From NCBI RefSeq assembly GCF_018437265.1, contig NZ_JAAMFL010000010.1, forward strand, positions 1-64,000: a stretch of 64,000 nucleotides of DNA, given 5' to 3'. The notes beneath the pieces are model-generated. The model ran no database searches and had not been told where the DNA came from. It saw only the letters and a program-made list of their open reading frames with translations. Each line of letters begins with the position of its first letter. Position 1 is the first letter of the stretch. A program made the position numbers and the translations under genes. Shown one piece after another: positions 52,928-62,290 of the stretch. Source of the DNA: Fructobacillus parabroussonetiae. Its GTDB lineage: Bacteria; Bacillota; Bacilli; Lactobacillales; Lactobacillaceae.

Positions 52928-55462
52928 TTATTTTGTCAATCCTGCCAAGGCCTTGGCAACAGCAGCTTCCTGCTTTTCCACCAAGGATACTCGGTTCTCA
53001 ATGACTTGCGTATCAACAACAATTTCGCGGGAAAGTCCCGGTTGGTCTTTCTTATCATCAAAGAAGGCTTGGAAGGCTTCGAGCTTTTCACGGCTCTTGA
53101 AGATGCGAGAAATCACCGTGATGTATGAAGAGAACTCCATATCACCACCCAGACGTTCTTCCAACCATCCCCAGTTGGTCTTCAACCAATCCCAAGCCTG
53201 GTCCTGACCAACTGGGTTGGCCAAAACGCCAGCAAACCAGTTTCGCAAGTCTTGCGGCTTGATCACGGCTGGATCTTGGAAGGAAGCCACTAACTCCTTG
53301 ATTTGCAAAGCATTCGGTGTCGCTGCCAGGGCAGCCGACAAGTCACGCTTCAAAGAGGCATTGGCACTTGTTTGATAGGCGGACAAAAGGGCGGCAAAAG
53401 TCTCCTGGCTGTTGTAGTTGACCAGTTCGTTCTTCAAAATTTGTGTTCGACCATCGGCTGGCAATGCCTGGGCAGAGCCGGCTTTCACAAATGTCGCATG
53501 GGCCTTCGCCAACAAGTCGTCATTGTGTCCGTACAAAGCAGCTGCCACAACCGTTGGACGAGCCAACTCGTCAGCCACTGAATCCGTTGCTTTCTTGTCC
53601 AGTCCGAGACGGGCAAAGCTCTTGGCCGAAAGTTGCTGCGTGGAGGCCTTCAAATTCTTCTCTAAGTCAGAGCCAGCAGAGGCAAAGACTTTGACAGCGG
53701 CAATGGCTTGGTAGACAAAGTCTTGCACCAGAGCAGAATCGGAATCGGCCAGTGCTGGCAAAACAGGGAGGATATCAGCATAGCCAATCTCGTTTGCCTG
53801 TGCCAACAACAAAGCGTTTTGCAAGAACTGTGCCTGGTCAATGGCTGAAAGGGCGGCAAGTTGTTGAACTTGTTCGGCCAAAATTTGATCATCGTAAGAA
53901 ACGATGTAGTGACCGGCATTGCCGACGTTCAAACGGAAGGGACCATCCGAAGCCGCCTGCAATTCAGACCACTCGCCCAAATCGGCGCTTTCGTCGGTCA
54001 ACAATTCAGGCAATCCCGCAACGGATGCCTTCAACGGCACTTGCCAAAGTCGATGATCATCTTTTGGCTTTTCGCCTAAGACAAATGGCTTTTGGCTGAC
54101 TTTGACACGGCCATCTTCGATGGAAACAGACAAGACAGGGTAGCCCGGCTGGTCCAACCAGGTCTTCATAATGGCCCCAACGTCTTGGCCAGAGGCGTCG
54201 CCCAAGGCGGCCCAGAGGTCATCCCCCGTTGCGTTGCCATAGGCCTTCTTATCAAAGTAAGCCTTCAATCCCTTCCGCAAGGCATCGTCGCCAATCAAGG
54301 AACGAAGCATTACGAGCAAGTGCGCCCCCTTGGCGTAGACGATGGCAGGGTCAAAGAGCGCATCAATCTCTTCCGGATGATGAACGGCCACGTGAACGGG
54401 CTGAACACCCGGAATGGCATCGCGACGAAAGGCGGATTGTGCATCATTGGCGTTAAAGCTTTCCCAAATGTGCCAGTCTGGCTCAATGGCGTCAATGGCG
54501 ACAAATTCCATCATGTTGGCGAAGGACTCGTTCAACCAGAGCTCATCCCACCACTTCATCGTGACTAAGTCACCAAACCACTGGTGCGCCAATTCGTGGG
54601 CAATCACGGTTGCCACGACCTGCTTCATGGCCAGTTCCGTATTATCGGGATCGACCAGCAAGTAGGCTTCCCGGTAGGTAACCATTCCCCAGTTTTCCAT
54701 GGCCCCAGCCGAAAAGTCCGGCAAGGCGACTTGCAAGGACTGGGCCAGTGGATAAGGCGTCTGGTAAAAGTCCTCATAAAAGTCAATGGAGCGCTTAGCG
54801 ATATCCAAGGCAAAGGCCAAATCCTTTTTTGGATGGGCCTTCGTGGCATAGACACCGACTTTGATACCGGACTGACTGGTCGTTTCAACCGATTGGAAGT
54901 CCCCAAAGGCAAAGGCCACCAAATAAGTCGACATCTTCACCGTCTTTTCAAAGTAATGCACGCCATCAACCACTCGCTCTTCTGGCATGTTGGCAATGGC
55001 GACTTCTCCAGGCTGTTCGTCAAACTTCAAAGCCAAGGAGAACGTGGCCTTTGCTTCAGGCTCATCAATACTTGGAAAGGCCTGTCGTGCAAAGTAAGTC
55101 TCAAACTGCGTGGAAACAACCTGCTTGTCTTGCCCATCAACCAAATAATAGGAAGGATAGATACCGTTCATGTTATCCGTCAACGGTGCTTCGTATGCTA
55201 ACTCAATCGTTTGTTGGCCCGCCTCTTCGACTTGGAAGCGAATTTGATCCGTTGGATCATCGACGACAAAGTCGACGGCCTGTCCGTTGACTTTGACAGA
55301 AGAAACCGTCAAGTCGTGCTGGTGTAAAGCAATTGATTGGCGCTTGGCAGTCCCCGTAACGACTGTCTTCCCCTGAATCAACTTGGCCTCGCGGGAGACG
55401 TCGATAAACAGATCATAGTGTTCTGGTTGGAAAAAATCATAGAGACGTTCAATACTTGCCAT
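52928..55462 (-). CDS. pepN: aminopeptidase N (M1 family)
   Basis: A broad-specificity zinc aminopeptidase for peptide nutrition. 844 residues from ATG 55462 (AAGGTAGG 7 bases upstream). The exopeptidase motif GAMENWGMVTYRE and zinc site HELAHQWFGDLVTMKWWDELWLNESFA are intact (HExxH-18-E). The C-terminal ERAP-like helical domain is present. No signal peptide, so cytoplasmic, as in Lactobacillus and Lactococcus. Confidence 0.97.
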   Translation of the reverse strand: MASIERLYDFFQPEHYDLFIDVSREAKLIQGKTVVTGTAKRQSIALHQHDLTVSSVKVNGQAVDFVVDDPTDQIRFQVEEAGQQTIELAYEAPLTDNMNGIYPSYYLVDGQDKQVVSTQFETYFARQAFPSIDEPEAKATFSLALKFDEQPGEVAIANMPEERVVDGVHYFEKTVKMSTYLVAFAFGDFQSVETTSQSGIKVGVYATKAHPKKDLAFALDIAKRSIDFYEDFYQTPYPLAQSLQVALPDFSAGAMENWGMVTYREAYLLVDPDNTELAMKQVVATVIAHELAHQWFGDLVTMKWWDELWLNESFANMMEFVAIDAIEPDWHIWESFNANDAQSAFRRDAIPGVQPVHVAVHHPEEIDALFDPAIVYAKGAHLLVMLRSLIGDDALRKGLKAYFDKKAYGNATGDDLWAALGDASGQDVGAIMKTWLDQPGYPVLSVSIEDGRVKVSQKPFVLGEKPKDDHRLWQVPLKASVAGLPELLTDESADLGEWSELQAASDGPFRLNVGNAGHYIVSYDDQILAEQVQQLAALSAIDQAQFLQNALLLAQANEIGYADILPVLPALADSDSALVQDFVYQAIAAVKVFASAGSDLEKNLKASTQQLSAKSFARLGLDKKATDSVADELARPTVVAAALYGHNDDLLAKAHATFVKAGSAQALPADGRTQILKNELVNYNSQETFAALLSAYQTSANASLKRDLSAALAATPNALQIKELVASFQDPAVIKPQDLRNWFAGVLANPVGQDQAWDWLKTNWGWLEERLGGDMEFSSYITVISRIFKSREKLEAFQAFFDDKKDQPGLSREIVVDTQVIENRVSLVEKQEAAVAKALAGLTK

Positions 55463-55582
55463 CAATATACCTACCTTTTTATTAAAGAATTATGATAAAA
55501 TCTCACGTTAGATTCATTATAGCGAATGTTGCCCAAAAAGAAAAGATATCCTGGCAAAAGAAAGCTAGCTGCTTTGAAACTT

Positions 55583-55612
55583 TTGACACATTTTTGCATT
55601 CCACCATATAAT
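55583..55612 (+). promoter_or_regulatory. promoter of the Na+/H+ antiporter gene
   Basis: TTGACA (55583-55588) and TATAAT (55607-55612) with 18 bases between. Confidence 0.75.
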
Positions 55613-55655
55613 AGAAGGAACGAGACAGTGTTTTCGCTATTGTAAAGGAAAGAAA

Positions 55656-57728
55656 ATGGCCCAACTTTATTTAATTGCCCTCCTACTCATTGCCGTGATT
55701 GCGGCCAATATCATTAAGCCGTTCATCCCCCGTGTACCAGAAGACCTGGTCCTCATCGTGGTTGGCGGCCTCTTTACCTTCATCCCTGTCTTTCGAGACT
55801 TTGCCCTCGATCCGGAATTCTTCCTCTTTTTGATCATTGCCCCGTTGATGTTTCAAGAAGGACAGGGCATCTCCTTTGCAACGATGAAGAAACACTTTAA
55901 CGCCATCTTCCAACTGTCGGTTATTCTCGCCCTCTTCGTCGTCGCCGTTGTGGCCCTCATTACCGACAAGATTCAATCGGCTTGGCCATTGACTTTGGCC
56001 ATCGCTTTGGCAGCCATTGTCGTGCCAACCGACGCCGTGGCGGTTAAGTCCATGACCACGGGTCTCAAGATGCCAAAGGGCTTGAACCAATCACTGGAAC
56101 TCGAGTCCCTTTTCAACGACGCCACTGGTATTGTCTTGCTGGATCTGGCCCTTTCCGTCTACAAGCAAGGTAGTTTTAACCTGGTGGAAGGGGTTAGCCA
56201 CTTCCTCATCGTGGCCCTTGGCGGCTTGATTATCGGTGCCTTGGCATCCGGGCTCATCGTAGCACTCCGCCTCTACCTCTCCTTCCATGCTTCCTCAGCT
56301 CAGGCCACCACGATTCCGCTGAACATTTTGACACCCTTTGTCATCTACTTACTCGCCGAACACTTCGGCGTCTCTGGCATTTTAGCCGTTGTCGCTGCCG
56401 GCATTGTCCACAATTACGAGCAATCCCGTCTACAGCTCATCGCAACCGAATCCCGTGTCGTATCCGCAACCATTTGGCAAACGCTAACGACTCTCTTAAA
56501 CGGTGTCGTCTTTGTTATTTTGGGGCTGTCCCTGCCAAAAATTCTCAAGTTAATCGGGGACTTTGGCTTTGAAAAGTCGCTTGGGCTCTTCGGCCTGGCC
56601 TTCTTGATCTATCTGGCCATGTACGGCGCCCGTTTCTTCTGGGTCTCTGCGCAAAAACAAGATCGCTTAACCGGCTTCTTTGGCCAACACCAAACCAAAG
56701 ACCGGTTGCAGCGGGCGCAGATTTTTGGCGTTGCAGGCGTGCACGGTGCGGTGACTTTGGCCCTGGCGATGTCCTTGCCGACGACCGTCCACGGAAAGCC
56801 ACTGCCTTTCTTAAATGAGATCTTACTCGTGGCCACCTTGGTCATCTTAATTTCATTGATTGTTGCCGCCCTCATCCTGCCACGACTTTTGGAAGAGGAA
56901 GAGCAGGTCTTTAGCGAAGAAGAGTTAAACCAGACCCGTTCAGACATGATTGATTCCGCCATCGTTAAAACCGAGCAGCGGATTCATGATCACGATACGA
57001 AGGCCGCCATTGCCCAGGCCCTACAGACCCAAAAATTGACGATTGGCCACCCAAAGAGTCATGACGAGCAAGCCTCCCTGACCCTTCTGACCAAAGTCTC
57101 GGACGAACTGCAAGCTTACCTCGACGACTTGATTAGTCAAGGCTACGACCAGGATACGGTCGAACGCTACATTCGCTTTTTGCAGCGCGGACTTTTGTCA
57201 CCGGCTAACTCCAGACATCCCCTTGCCCGCATCAACCAGCGCCTTCACCACTGGAAGCACGAGTTCTCATGGCATTTGAAGACGCGGACTTTTACAAAGG
57301 GACAACGCTTGCGTTATCAGCAAGAACTCATGGCCCGCAATCCACAGGTAGCGGCCAAAGTCGCACAGTGGAAGGATGGGCGCCAAGCCATGCTTGCCTT
57401 AAATGACGACGTCCAAAAAGAGGCGGACCGTCTTTTGACAAAGGCTCTAGAAAGCGAACTTGAGGCCCATCAAGACACGGAAAACATTGCCGAAGTACGC
57501 CAATTACTCGAGCGTTTCTTCCGCATTGTGGCCCACGACTACCGCAAGGGCAACGTTTCTGTGCCGACAGCCGACTACATTCAGGCCTTTGCTGATGAAT
57601 ACAGCTACCTTTCGGCGCAATTAGCAGCCGGCAAAGTCAAGAACGCCGTTGCCAACGAGTTATACACCGAAATCAACCAAGCACAAACCCTTCTACTGAT
57701 GGAACAAGGCGAAGGTGAAAACGAATAA
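55656..57728 (+). CDS. Na+/H+ antiporter, CPA1/NhaP type
   Basis: A sodium-proton exchanger of 690 residues. The N-terminal 400 residues hold about 12 helices with the ion site ESLFNDATGIVLLDL and PTDAVAVKSM. The remaining about 270 residues are a soluble, helical regulatory tail. Possible roles in pH and salt balance. It is a single-gene unit with strong promoter and bidirectional terminator. Confidence 0.92.
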   Translation: MAQLYLIALLLIAVIAANIIKPFIPRVPEDLVLIVVGGLFTFIPVFRDFALDPEFFLFLIIAPLMFQEGQGISFATMKKHFNAIFQLSVILALFVVAVVALITDKIQSAWPLTLAIALAAIVVPTDAVAVKSMTTGLKMPKGLNQSLELESLFNDATGIVLLDLALSVYKQGSFNLVEGVSHFLIVALGGLIIGALASGLIVALRLYLSFHASSAQATTIPLNILTPFVIYLLAEHFGVSGILAVVAAGIVHNYEQSRLQLIATESRVVSATIWQTLTTLLNGVVFVILGLSLPKILKLIGDFGFEKSLGLFGLAFLIYLAMYGARFFWVSAQKQDRLTGFFGQHQTKDRLQRAQIFGVAGVHGAVTLALAMSLPTTVHGKPLPFLNEILLVATLVILISLIVAALILPRLLEEEEQVFSEEELNQTRSDMIDSAIVKTEQRIHDHDTKAAIAQALQTQKLTIGHPKSHDEQASLTLLTKVSDELQAYLDDLISQGYDQDTVERYIRFLQRGLLSPANSRHPLARINQRLHHWKHEFSWHLKTRTFTKGQRLRYQQELMARNPQVAAKVAQWKDGRQAMLALNDDVQKEADRLLTKALESELEAHQDTENIAEVRQLLERFFRIVAHDYRKGNVSVPTADYIQAFADEYSYLSAQLAAGKVKNAVANELYTEINQAQTLLLMEQGEGENE

Positions 57729-57729
57729 C

Positions 57730-57773
57730 AAAAAAGCGTGATAGTCATATTTGACTCATCACGCTTTTTTTAT
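57730..57773. terminator. bidirectional terminator between the antiporter and DUF1054 genes
   Basis: AAAAAAGCGTGAT...ATCACGCTTTTTTT hairpin between convergent genes. Confidence 0.9.
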
Positions 57774-58384
57774 TGGACTTTTTTTAACGTTTCGTATAAA
57801 GGCACTAAGGTTGTTAACGTTTCCAGCAAGAAATCGGCCAGTTGCTCCGGTTGGTTATCGAGCAGAGGAGAATCAACGGGAATTTGTCGGCCAATTAACA
57901 CTTCGGCGGACTTAACTCGGCCATAGCGTTGCACCAGTTCGCCGTATGTCGCCAACGGCGCCTGATTGTTTTCCATATGGTTATTGGAAAGGACAAAATC
58001 CGTTGGGAGTCCCGCAACAAGCGTTGCAAGGCTGTCTAACTCCTGGGCAATGCGAGGACCGTCGGCCTTCGTCTTTTTCATGTTTTCTTCGACTGCCAAA
58101 TACAGATAAAGATGGTCGTCCCAGAGGCCGAATTCGAAATGGGCTTCCATCTTATAGCCCCGTTTATTTGGCGCAAAGGCCACCCAGGTATTTTCAGGCG
58201 GATTCACCTTGCGCATCTTGTGTTTGGCCACATGGGCAACCCAGGGCCGACCGTCTGCCAGTAAAATCGGCAGGGCTTTGTCAGCAAAGGCCTCGAATTT
58301 TGGATCAATGATCGACCGGATTTTTGCCATTCGCCCATCCAAAGTCGGATCATCAAAAACTTCAAAATCAGACTTCTGAAACAT
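57770..58384 (-). CDS. DUF1054 (YktB) family protein
   Basis: A 204-residue soluble protein of the DUF1054 family, unknown function. Visible signatures are RMAKIRSIIDPKFEAFADKALPIL, HKMRKVNPPENTWVAFAPNKRGYK and HFEFGLWDDHLYLYLAVEENMKKT. Its start overlaps the end of the YihY-type gene by 17 bases, so the two are cotranscribed. Confidence 0.92.
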   Translation of the reverse strand: MFQKSDFEVFDDPTLDGRMAKIRSIIDPKFEAFADKALPILLADGRPWVAHVAKHKMRKVNPPENTWVAFAPNKRGYKMEAHFEFGLWDDHLYLYLAVEENMKKTKADGPRIAQELDSLATLVAGLPTDFVLSNNHMENNQAPLATYGELVQRYGRVKSAEVLIGRQIPVDSPLLDNQPEQLADFLLETLTTLVPLYETLKKVQ

Positions 58385-59225
58385 CTTGTTCCCCTCTCAT
58401 TCCTCGGAATCCTGATAACCAGTTCATCACCACAAAACCAATGACCAAAATGGCCGCCACAAGGTTTAGCCAAAGCAAAAAAACAATGATCGAGGTCAGC
58501 GATTGATAAAAGCCGTACTTACCAAATTGGAAATTAGCCAAGAGAGCAAAGACCTTGTTCAGACCGTTTAGCAAGCCTAAGTCTAATAAAGAGCCAATCA
58601 AGGAAGCCAAGAATGGTGGCCGCGCTGCCTTGGCCGGCAGCTGATAATTCATCCAAAGCAGCACCAGCCAAAGGCCAATCAACAGTAACCATCGAGTCGG
58701 CGTCACCCAGAAGGCCAGGCCTGTAATTTCATGGAGGTAAATGCCCAGAATGTTACCCGAAAAGACCAAGACGGTAAAGATGACCAACATCAAGACCAAC
58801 CATAGGAAGGACCAGAAGCGGGCCAAAATAGGCAGGCCGGGCTCTTCCACGTTGGCGATCCGATTAAAGGCTTCCCGTAGCACGGTAATGACGCGCGAGA
58901 GCGACCAGAAAATAAAGAAAATCGACAGCGACCAGTAGGACTGGGTATTCGTTTTGGCAACGCTCGTCAAAACGGGATTCAAGAAATCGTTGACGGAACT
59001 AGGCAAAAAGTCCCCCATCATCGCCGCAAGATGTTCCGTTGAAACATGCAGCTTGGAAATTAGCAAGACCACCGCAATCAGCAAGGGAAAGAGCGTCAAT
59101 AGGAAATAATAGGCAAAAGTCGGCCCCACCATTCCCACCTGCGAACGTGAAAAGTAAGTGATCAATTCATTAATATGGAGCTTTTTATCCAGGAAAGCCC
59201 AGGATTTTTTAATTGATTTCGTCAT
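58368..59225 (-). CDS. YihY/virulence factor BrkB family membrane protein
   Basis: 285 residues with about six membrane helices. Family stretches: ITYFSRSQVGMVGPTFAYYFLLTLFPLLIAVVLL, SLFFIFWSLSRVITVLREAFNRIAN and GFYQSLTSIIVFLLWLN. The family includes proteins once annotated as ribonuclease BN, a role not supported for these. It heads a two-gene unit with the DUF1054 protein. Confidence 0.9.
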   Translation of the reverse strand: MTKSIKKSWAFLDKKLHINELITYFSRSQVGMVGPTFAYYFLLTLFPLLIAVVLLISKLHVSTEHLAAMMGDFLPSSVNDFLNPVLTSVAKTNTQSYWSLSIFFIFWSLSRVITVLREAFNRIANVEEPGLPILARFWSFLWLVLMLVIFTVLVFSGNILGIYLHEITGLAFWVTPTRWLLLIGLWLVLLWMNYQLPAKAARPPFLASLIGSLLDLGLLNGLNKVFALLANFQFGKYGFYQSLTSIIVFLLWLNLVAAILVIGFVVMNWLSGFRGMRGEQDVSEV

Positions 59226-59245
59226 AGTATCCCTATTATATAAGA

Positions 59246-59272
59246 AAAAGACGCCTTTCGGCGTCTTATTTT
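59246..59272 (-). terminator. terminator after nox
   Basis: AAAGACGCC-TTTC-GGCGTCTT hairpin with an adjacent T run on both sides, past the nox stop. Confidence 0.8.
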
Positions 59273-59286
59273 ACATTTGATTCACT

Positions 59287-60648
59287 TTAGACAGATGGTG
59301 TCTGGCCCAAAGCCGTTTGTGCGGCCAAGTTGAGCACGGACCACTGGCGATCAAAGCCAGGTTGGAAGAAGAAGTCGGCTTCTGCCAAGTCTTCCAATGT
59401 CATCTTACCCTTGATTGCCAAGGCAATCGTGTTGGCGTGAGCCGTCACGTCTTGCTTTGACAAGATTTGGCCACCCAAGATTTCGTGATTTTCAGGGTTG
59501 AAAGTCAACTTAACCAAAATTTCAGGGTTACCATCCGTTACGAAGGTTGGACGAACCGTTGCCTTGTAAAGCGATGACGCAACGTTCAAGTTCATCTTTG
59601 CGGCGTTATTGGCGTTGACACCAGTGGTAGCCAACTTATAACCAAAGACAGACAAGGCAGAGGAACCATTCACACCAGCAAAGGCACGGGCAGGCTTTTC
59701 AATACCAATGTTTTCAACAACGTAGCGGGCTTCGCGACGAGCCGTTGAAGCCAAGGCAATGGGTGCTGCCTGACGGGCTGGTGCAAAGAGTGGCTTGATG
59801 GCGTCGCCAATGGCAAAGACGTTCTTTGCAGAGGTTTGCAAGTAGGCGTTCGTCTTAATAAAGCCACGGGCATCCAAGTCAACCGCGCTTTCCAAATACT
59901 GCGTATTAGGCTTAACACCAGCAGCCACAATGACCAAGTCAGCATCAAAGCTTTGTCCTTCGTCATCCTTGACGGCTGAGACGGCACCTTTCCCTTCAAA
60001 GGAAGCCACGCCGTGACCAAGATGCAAGTTCACGTTGTGTGATGTCAATTCATCGGCAATTGGGCCAGCCAATTCTTCATCCAAGTAGTTACCCAGTGGT
60101 CGGTTAATCATGTCGATCACCGTGACCTTCTTACCGGCTTCGGCGAAGACTTGGGCAGCTTCGATTCCGATGTAACCCGTTCCAACAACCACAACGTTTT
60201 GAACGGATGCATCGTGCAACTTTTCGTCAATCTTTGTGGCCCAGTCGCGACCGCGCATCAAGAAGACGTTGTCCAAGTCGGCTCCTGGTACTGGCAAAGT
60301 CATTGGCGTCACACCAGAAGAGATGATCAACTTATCGTATGAGTCCGTCAACTTCTTTCCAGTGTTTTGATCCAAGACCGTCACTTCTTGCTTGTCCGTG
60401 TCGATGGCTTCCACTAAGTGGTTGGCCAAGACTTTGCCACCGTACTGCTCAATGTCAGCAGGCTTGAAATTGCGAACGGCATCACGTTCCGTCACTTTTC
60501 CTTCCAAGAAAAGTTCCATTCCACAGGACATAAAGGAAATGAAATTTCCGGCTTCGTAAACGGTTACGTCAACGTCGTCATAGCGTGTCAACAACTCGTG
60601 TGCTGATTCGTGTCCACCGTGGGACGCACCAATAATAACAACTTTCAT
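59287..60648 (-). CDS. nox: FAD-dependent NADH oxidase (water-forming type)
   Basis: Reoxidises NADH with O2, important in heterofermenters using fructose or pentose phosphates. 453 residues. FAD Rossmann motif at the N-terminus (VVIIGASHGGHESAHEL), redox-active cysteine C42 in FISFMSCGMELF, NAD motif VVVGTGYIGIEAAQVFAEAG and the FAIGDAIKP segment. The single active-site cysteine fits the Nox/peroxidase family; water versus peroxide product is inferred by family. The promoter carries an inverted repeat. Confidence 0.92.
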   Translation of the reverse strand: MKVVIIGASHGGHESAHELLTRYDDVDVTVYEAGNFISFMSCGMELFLEGKVTERDAVRNFKPADIEQYGGKVLANHLVEAIDTDKQEVTVLDQNTGKKLTDSYDKLIISSGVTPMTLPVPGADLDNVFLMRGRDWATKIDEKLHDASVQNVVVVGTGYIGIEAAQVFAEAGKKVTVIDMINRPLGNYLDEELAGPIADELTSHNVNLHLGHGVASFEGKGAVSAVKDDEGQSFDADLVIVAAGVKPNTQYLESAVDLDARGFIKTNAYLQTSAKNVFAIGDAIKPLFAPARQAAPIALASTARREARYVVENIGIEKPARAFAGVNGSSALSVFGYKLATTGVNANNAAKMNLNVASSLYKATVRPTFVTDGNPEILVKLTFNPENHEILGGQILSKQDVTAHANTIALAIKGKMTLEDLAEADFFFQPGFDRQWSVLNLAAQTALGQTPSV

Positions 60649-60681
60649 GATATAAAGCCTCCATGTTTTTCAACTTGTTGC

Positions 60682-60708
60682 GATAAACACATTATAGTTT
60701 GTTTTATC
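60682..60708 (-). promoter_or_regulatory. inverted repeat across the nox -10
   Basis: GATAAA (60682-60687) and TTTATC (60703-60708) flank the minus-strand -10 TATAAT (60691-60696). A candidate operator; the match to the Rex consensus TTGTGA-N6-TCACAA is poor. Confidence 0.4.
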
Positions 60709-60755
60709 ACAGAATAAAAGAGTCAATTTCGTAAAATACAAACTAGACCTTTTGC

Positions 60756-61472
60756 TTAGAACAGCAGTCCAATGCCGTAGTGAATGGCGATGGTAACGAG
60801 TCCAACCCAAATATTTCGCCAGACCGCACGCTTAACCATTCCCTGTGAAAATAGGGCCGATAACAGGCCGGTGAGCGCCGAGGCGACAACCGTCGCGAGA
60901 ATGGCCGCTAAGTACTGGTATTCCACCGGGAAAATCAACAGGGCAACCAATGGGAAAACCCCACCTAGAGCCGCTGAAAAAGTCGATGAGATGGCTGCTG
61001 CAACTGGTGAAACGTAGTGACCAAGTGTCATGTCATACTTGACTGAAAGAACCGTTTCCAACGGTTTTTCGGCTAAGAGTTCACAGGCAATCGCCTTGGC
61101 CGTTTCAGGGCTGACCCCTCGATCCGTGTAGAAAGCCGCCACGTCTGCCACCTGTTCGTCAAAATCCGTTTTTAGCCGCGCCTTTTCGCGGACGACGGCG
61201 ACTTTTTCAGAGTCTGACTGAGAAGACACAGCCGCAAATTCACCTGAACCCATTGAAAGCGCACAGGCAAACAAGTCGGAAAGGCCGGCCAAGACAATCA
61301 CTAGGCGGTTTGAAGTCGCTGCGGCAACGGAGAAGACCACCCCAACAACGGTCAAAATACCATCGTTTGAGCCCAAGATACCGGCACGAATCGTGTTCAG
61401 CCGTTCTTCCATCGTTTGGCCAGACTGCTTATTGGCACGCTTCGTCTGCCATTTTTTAAAGATTGCTGTCAT
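60756..61472 (-). CDS. VIT family metal transporter (Ccc1/VIT1-like), second gene
   Basis: A 238-residue membrane protein of the vacuolar iron/manganese transporter family. MEERLNTIRAGILGSNDGILTVVGVVFSVAAAT matches the family start; about five helices and a soluble middle helical region (SEKVAVVREKARLKTDFDEQ). It starts 11 bases after the first VIT gene ends, so it is the second gene of the operon. In yeast and plants these proteins carry Fe/Mn; direction here is unknown. Confidence 0.9.
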   Translation of the reverse strand: MTAIFKKWQTKRANKQSGQTMEERLNTIRAGILGSNDGILTVVGVVFSVAAATSNRLVIVLAGLSDLFACALSMGSGEFAAVSSQSDSEKVAVVREKARLKTDFDEQVADVAAFYTDRGVSPETAKAIACELLAEKPLETVLSVKYDMTLGHYVSPVAAAISSTFSAALGGVFPLVALLIFPVEYQYLAAILATVVASALTGLLSALFSQGMVKRAVWRNIWVGLVTIAIHYGIGLLF

Positions 61473-61483
61473 GCTTTTTCTCC

Positions 61484-62158
61484 TTACTTAAAGAGTGACC
61501 CGATTAAGAAGGTCACGACCATGGTCAAAATACCGGAAAGAAGGTTTCGAATTGCCCCCTTCGTTCGGTTGGCACCGTTGACAACCGCTGCTAGATACCC
61601 CGTAATTAACAGGGCAATCAGCACAGCAAGGAAGGTTGCCATGATCCGCAGGCTAGGCGAAGCCACGGCCATAAAGACCATTGGCAAAGCAGCCCCGGTT
61701 GGAAAAGTCACAAAGGACACCAAGGCCGCTCCACCAGCAGACACCTGCGATTTAAGGGAGAAACCATGCCGTTCTCGGACTGTTGTTTCCAAGGGGTCCT
61801 TTGCCATCATTTCTTCCGTGGCCTGATTGGCTAATTCTTCTGAAATACCATCGGCCTGATACTTTTCTTTAACAAAGTTAAATTCGTTCTGATAATCATT
61901 TTTCAAAGCGAGCTCTTGGCTCTGACGGGCTTTTTCTTGTGCATCGTGTGAGGATTGCACGGACACAAACTCCCCCATGGCCATCGAGACCATACCAGCC
62001 AGCGTCCCGGCAAAACCTGACAGCATAATCGCTGATAAGCTTTGCCCGGCTCCGGCAACACCAACAATAATTCCGGCAACTGATAAAATCCCGTCGTTTC
62101 CGCCCATGACACCGGCACGCACCAGGTTGTTATGCGCCATTAAGGATTGCTTTTCCAT
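61484..62158 (-). CDS. VIT family metal transporter, first gene
   Basis: 224 residues, a paralogue of the next gene: NNLVRAGVMGGNDGILSVAGIIVGVAGAG and the same middle soluble segment (QELALKNDYQNEFNFVKEKYQ). It has about five helices. It is divergent from the Fur-family regulator and is driven by the promoter with tandem operators. The two proteins may form a heterodimer. Confidence 0.9.
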   Translation of the reverse strand: MEKQSLMAHNNLVRAGVMGGNDGILSVAGIIVGVAGAGQSLSAIMLSGFAGTLAGMVSMAMGEFVSVQSSHDAQEKARQSQELALKNDYQNEFNFVKEKYQADGISEELANQATEEMMAKDPLETTVRERHGFSLKSQVSAGGAALVSFVTFPTGAALPMVFMAVASPSLRIMATFLAVLIALLITGYLAAVVNGANRTKGAIRNLLSGILTMVVTFLIGSLFK

Positions 62159-62178
62159 AAAACTCTCTCCTGTCTAAT

Positions 62179-62225
62179 TAAGAATGGTTCTAAGTTATTA
62201 TACTAAGAAAATTTCTAAATGTCAA
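62179..62225 (-). promoter_or_regulatory. VIT operon promoter with two matching operators
   Basis: Minus strand: TTGACA (62220-62225), 17 bases, TATAAT (62197-62202). Two copies of the palindrome TAAGAA-N3-TTCTAA are present: 62179-62193 just past the -10, and 62204-62218 filling the -35/-10 spacer, 25 bases apart start to start. This matches a Fur-family repressor layout. Confidence 0.8.
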
Positions 62226-62251
62226 TCATTTGTATTGTTTCATTCTAATGT

Positions 62252-62279
62252 TATAATTGACATGAAGTTAATATTAACT
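62252..62279 (+). promoter_or_regulatory. promoter and leader palindrome of the Fur-family gene
   Basis: -10 TATAAT (62252-62257) faces right with TTGTAT upstream as a weak -35. The perfect 14-base palindrome AGTTAATATTAACT (62266-62279) immediately precedes the ribosome site AGGAGG. Confidence 0.6.
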
Positions 62280-62290
62280 AGGAGGTTAAC

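Noticed and set aside
54584-55201. A 205-residue plus-strand open frame
   Set aside because: Antisense to pepN; no family features.
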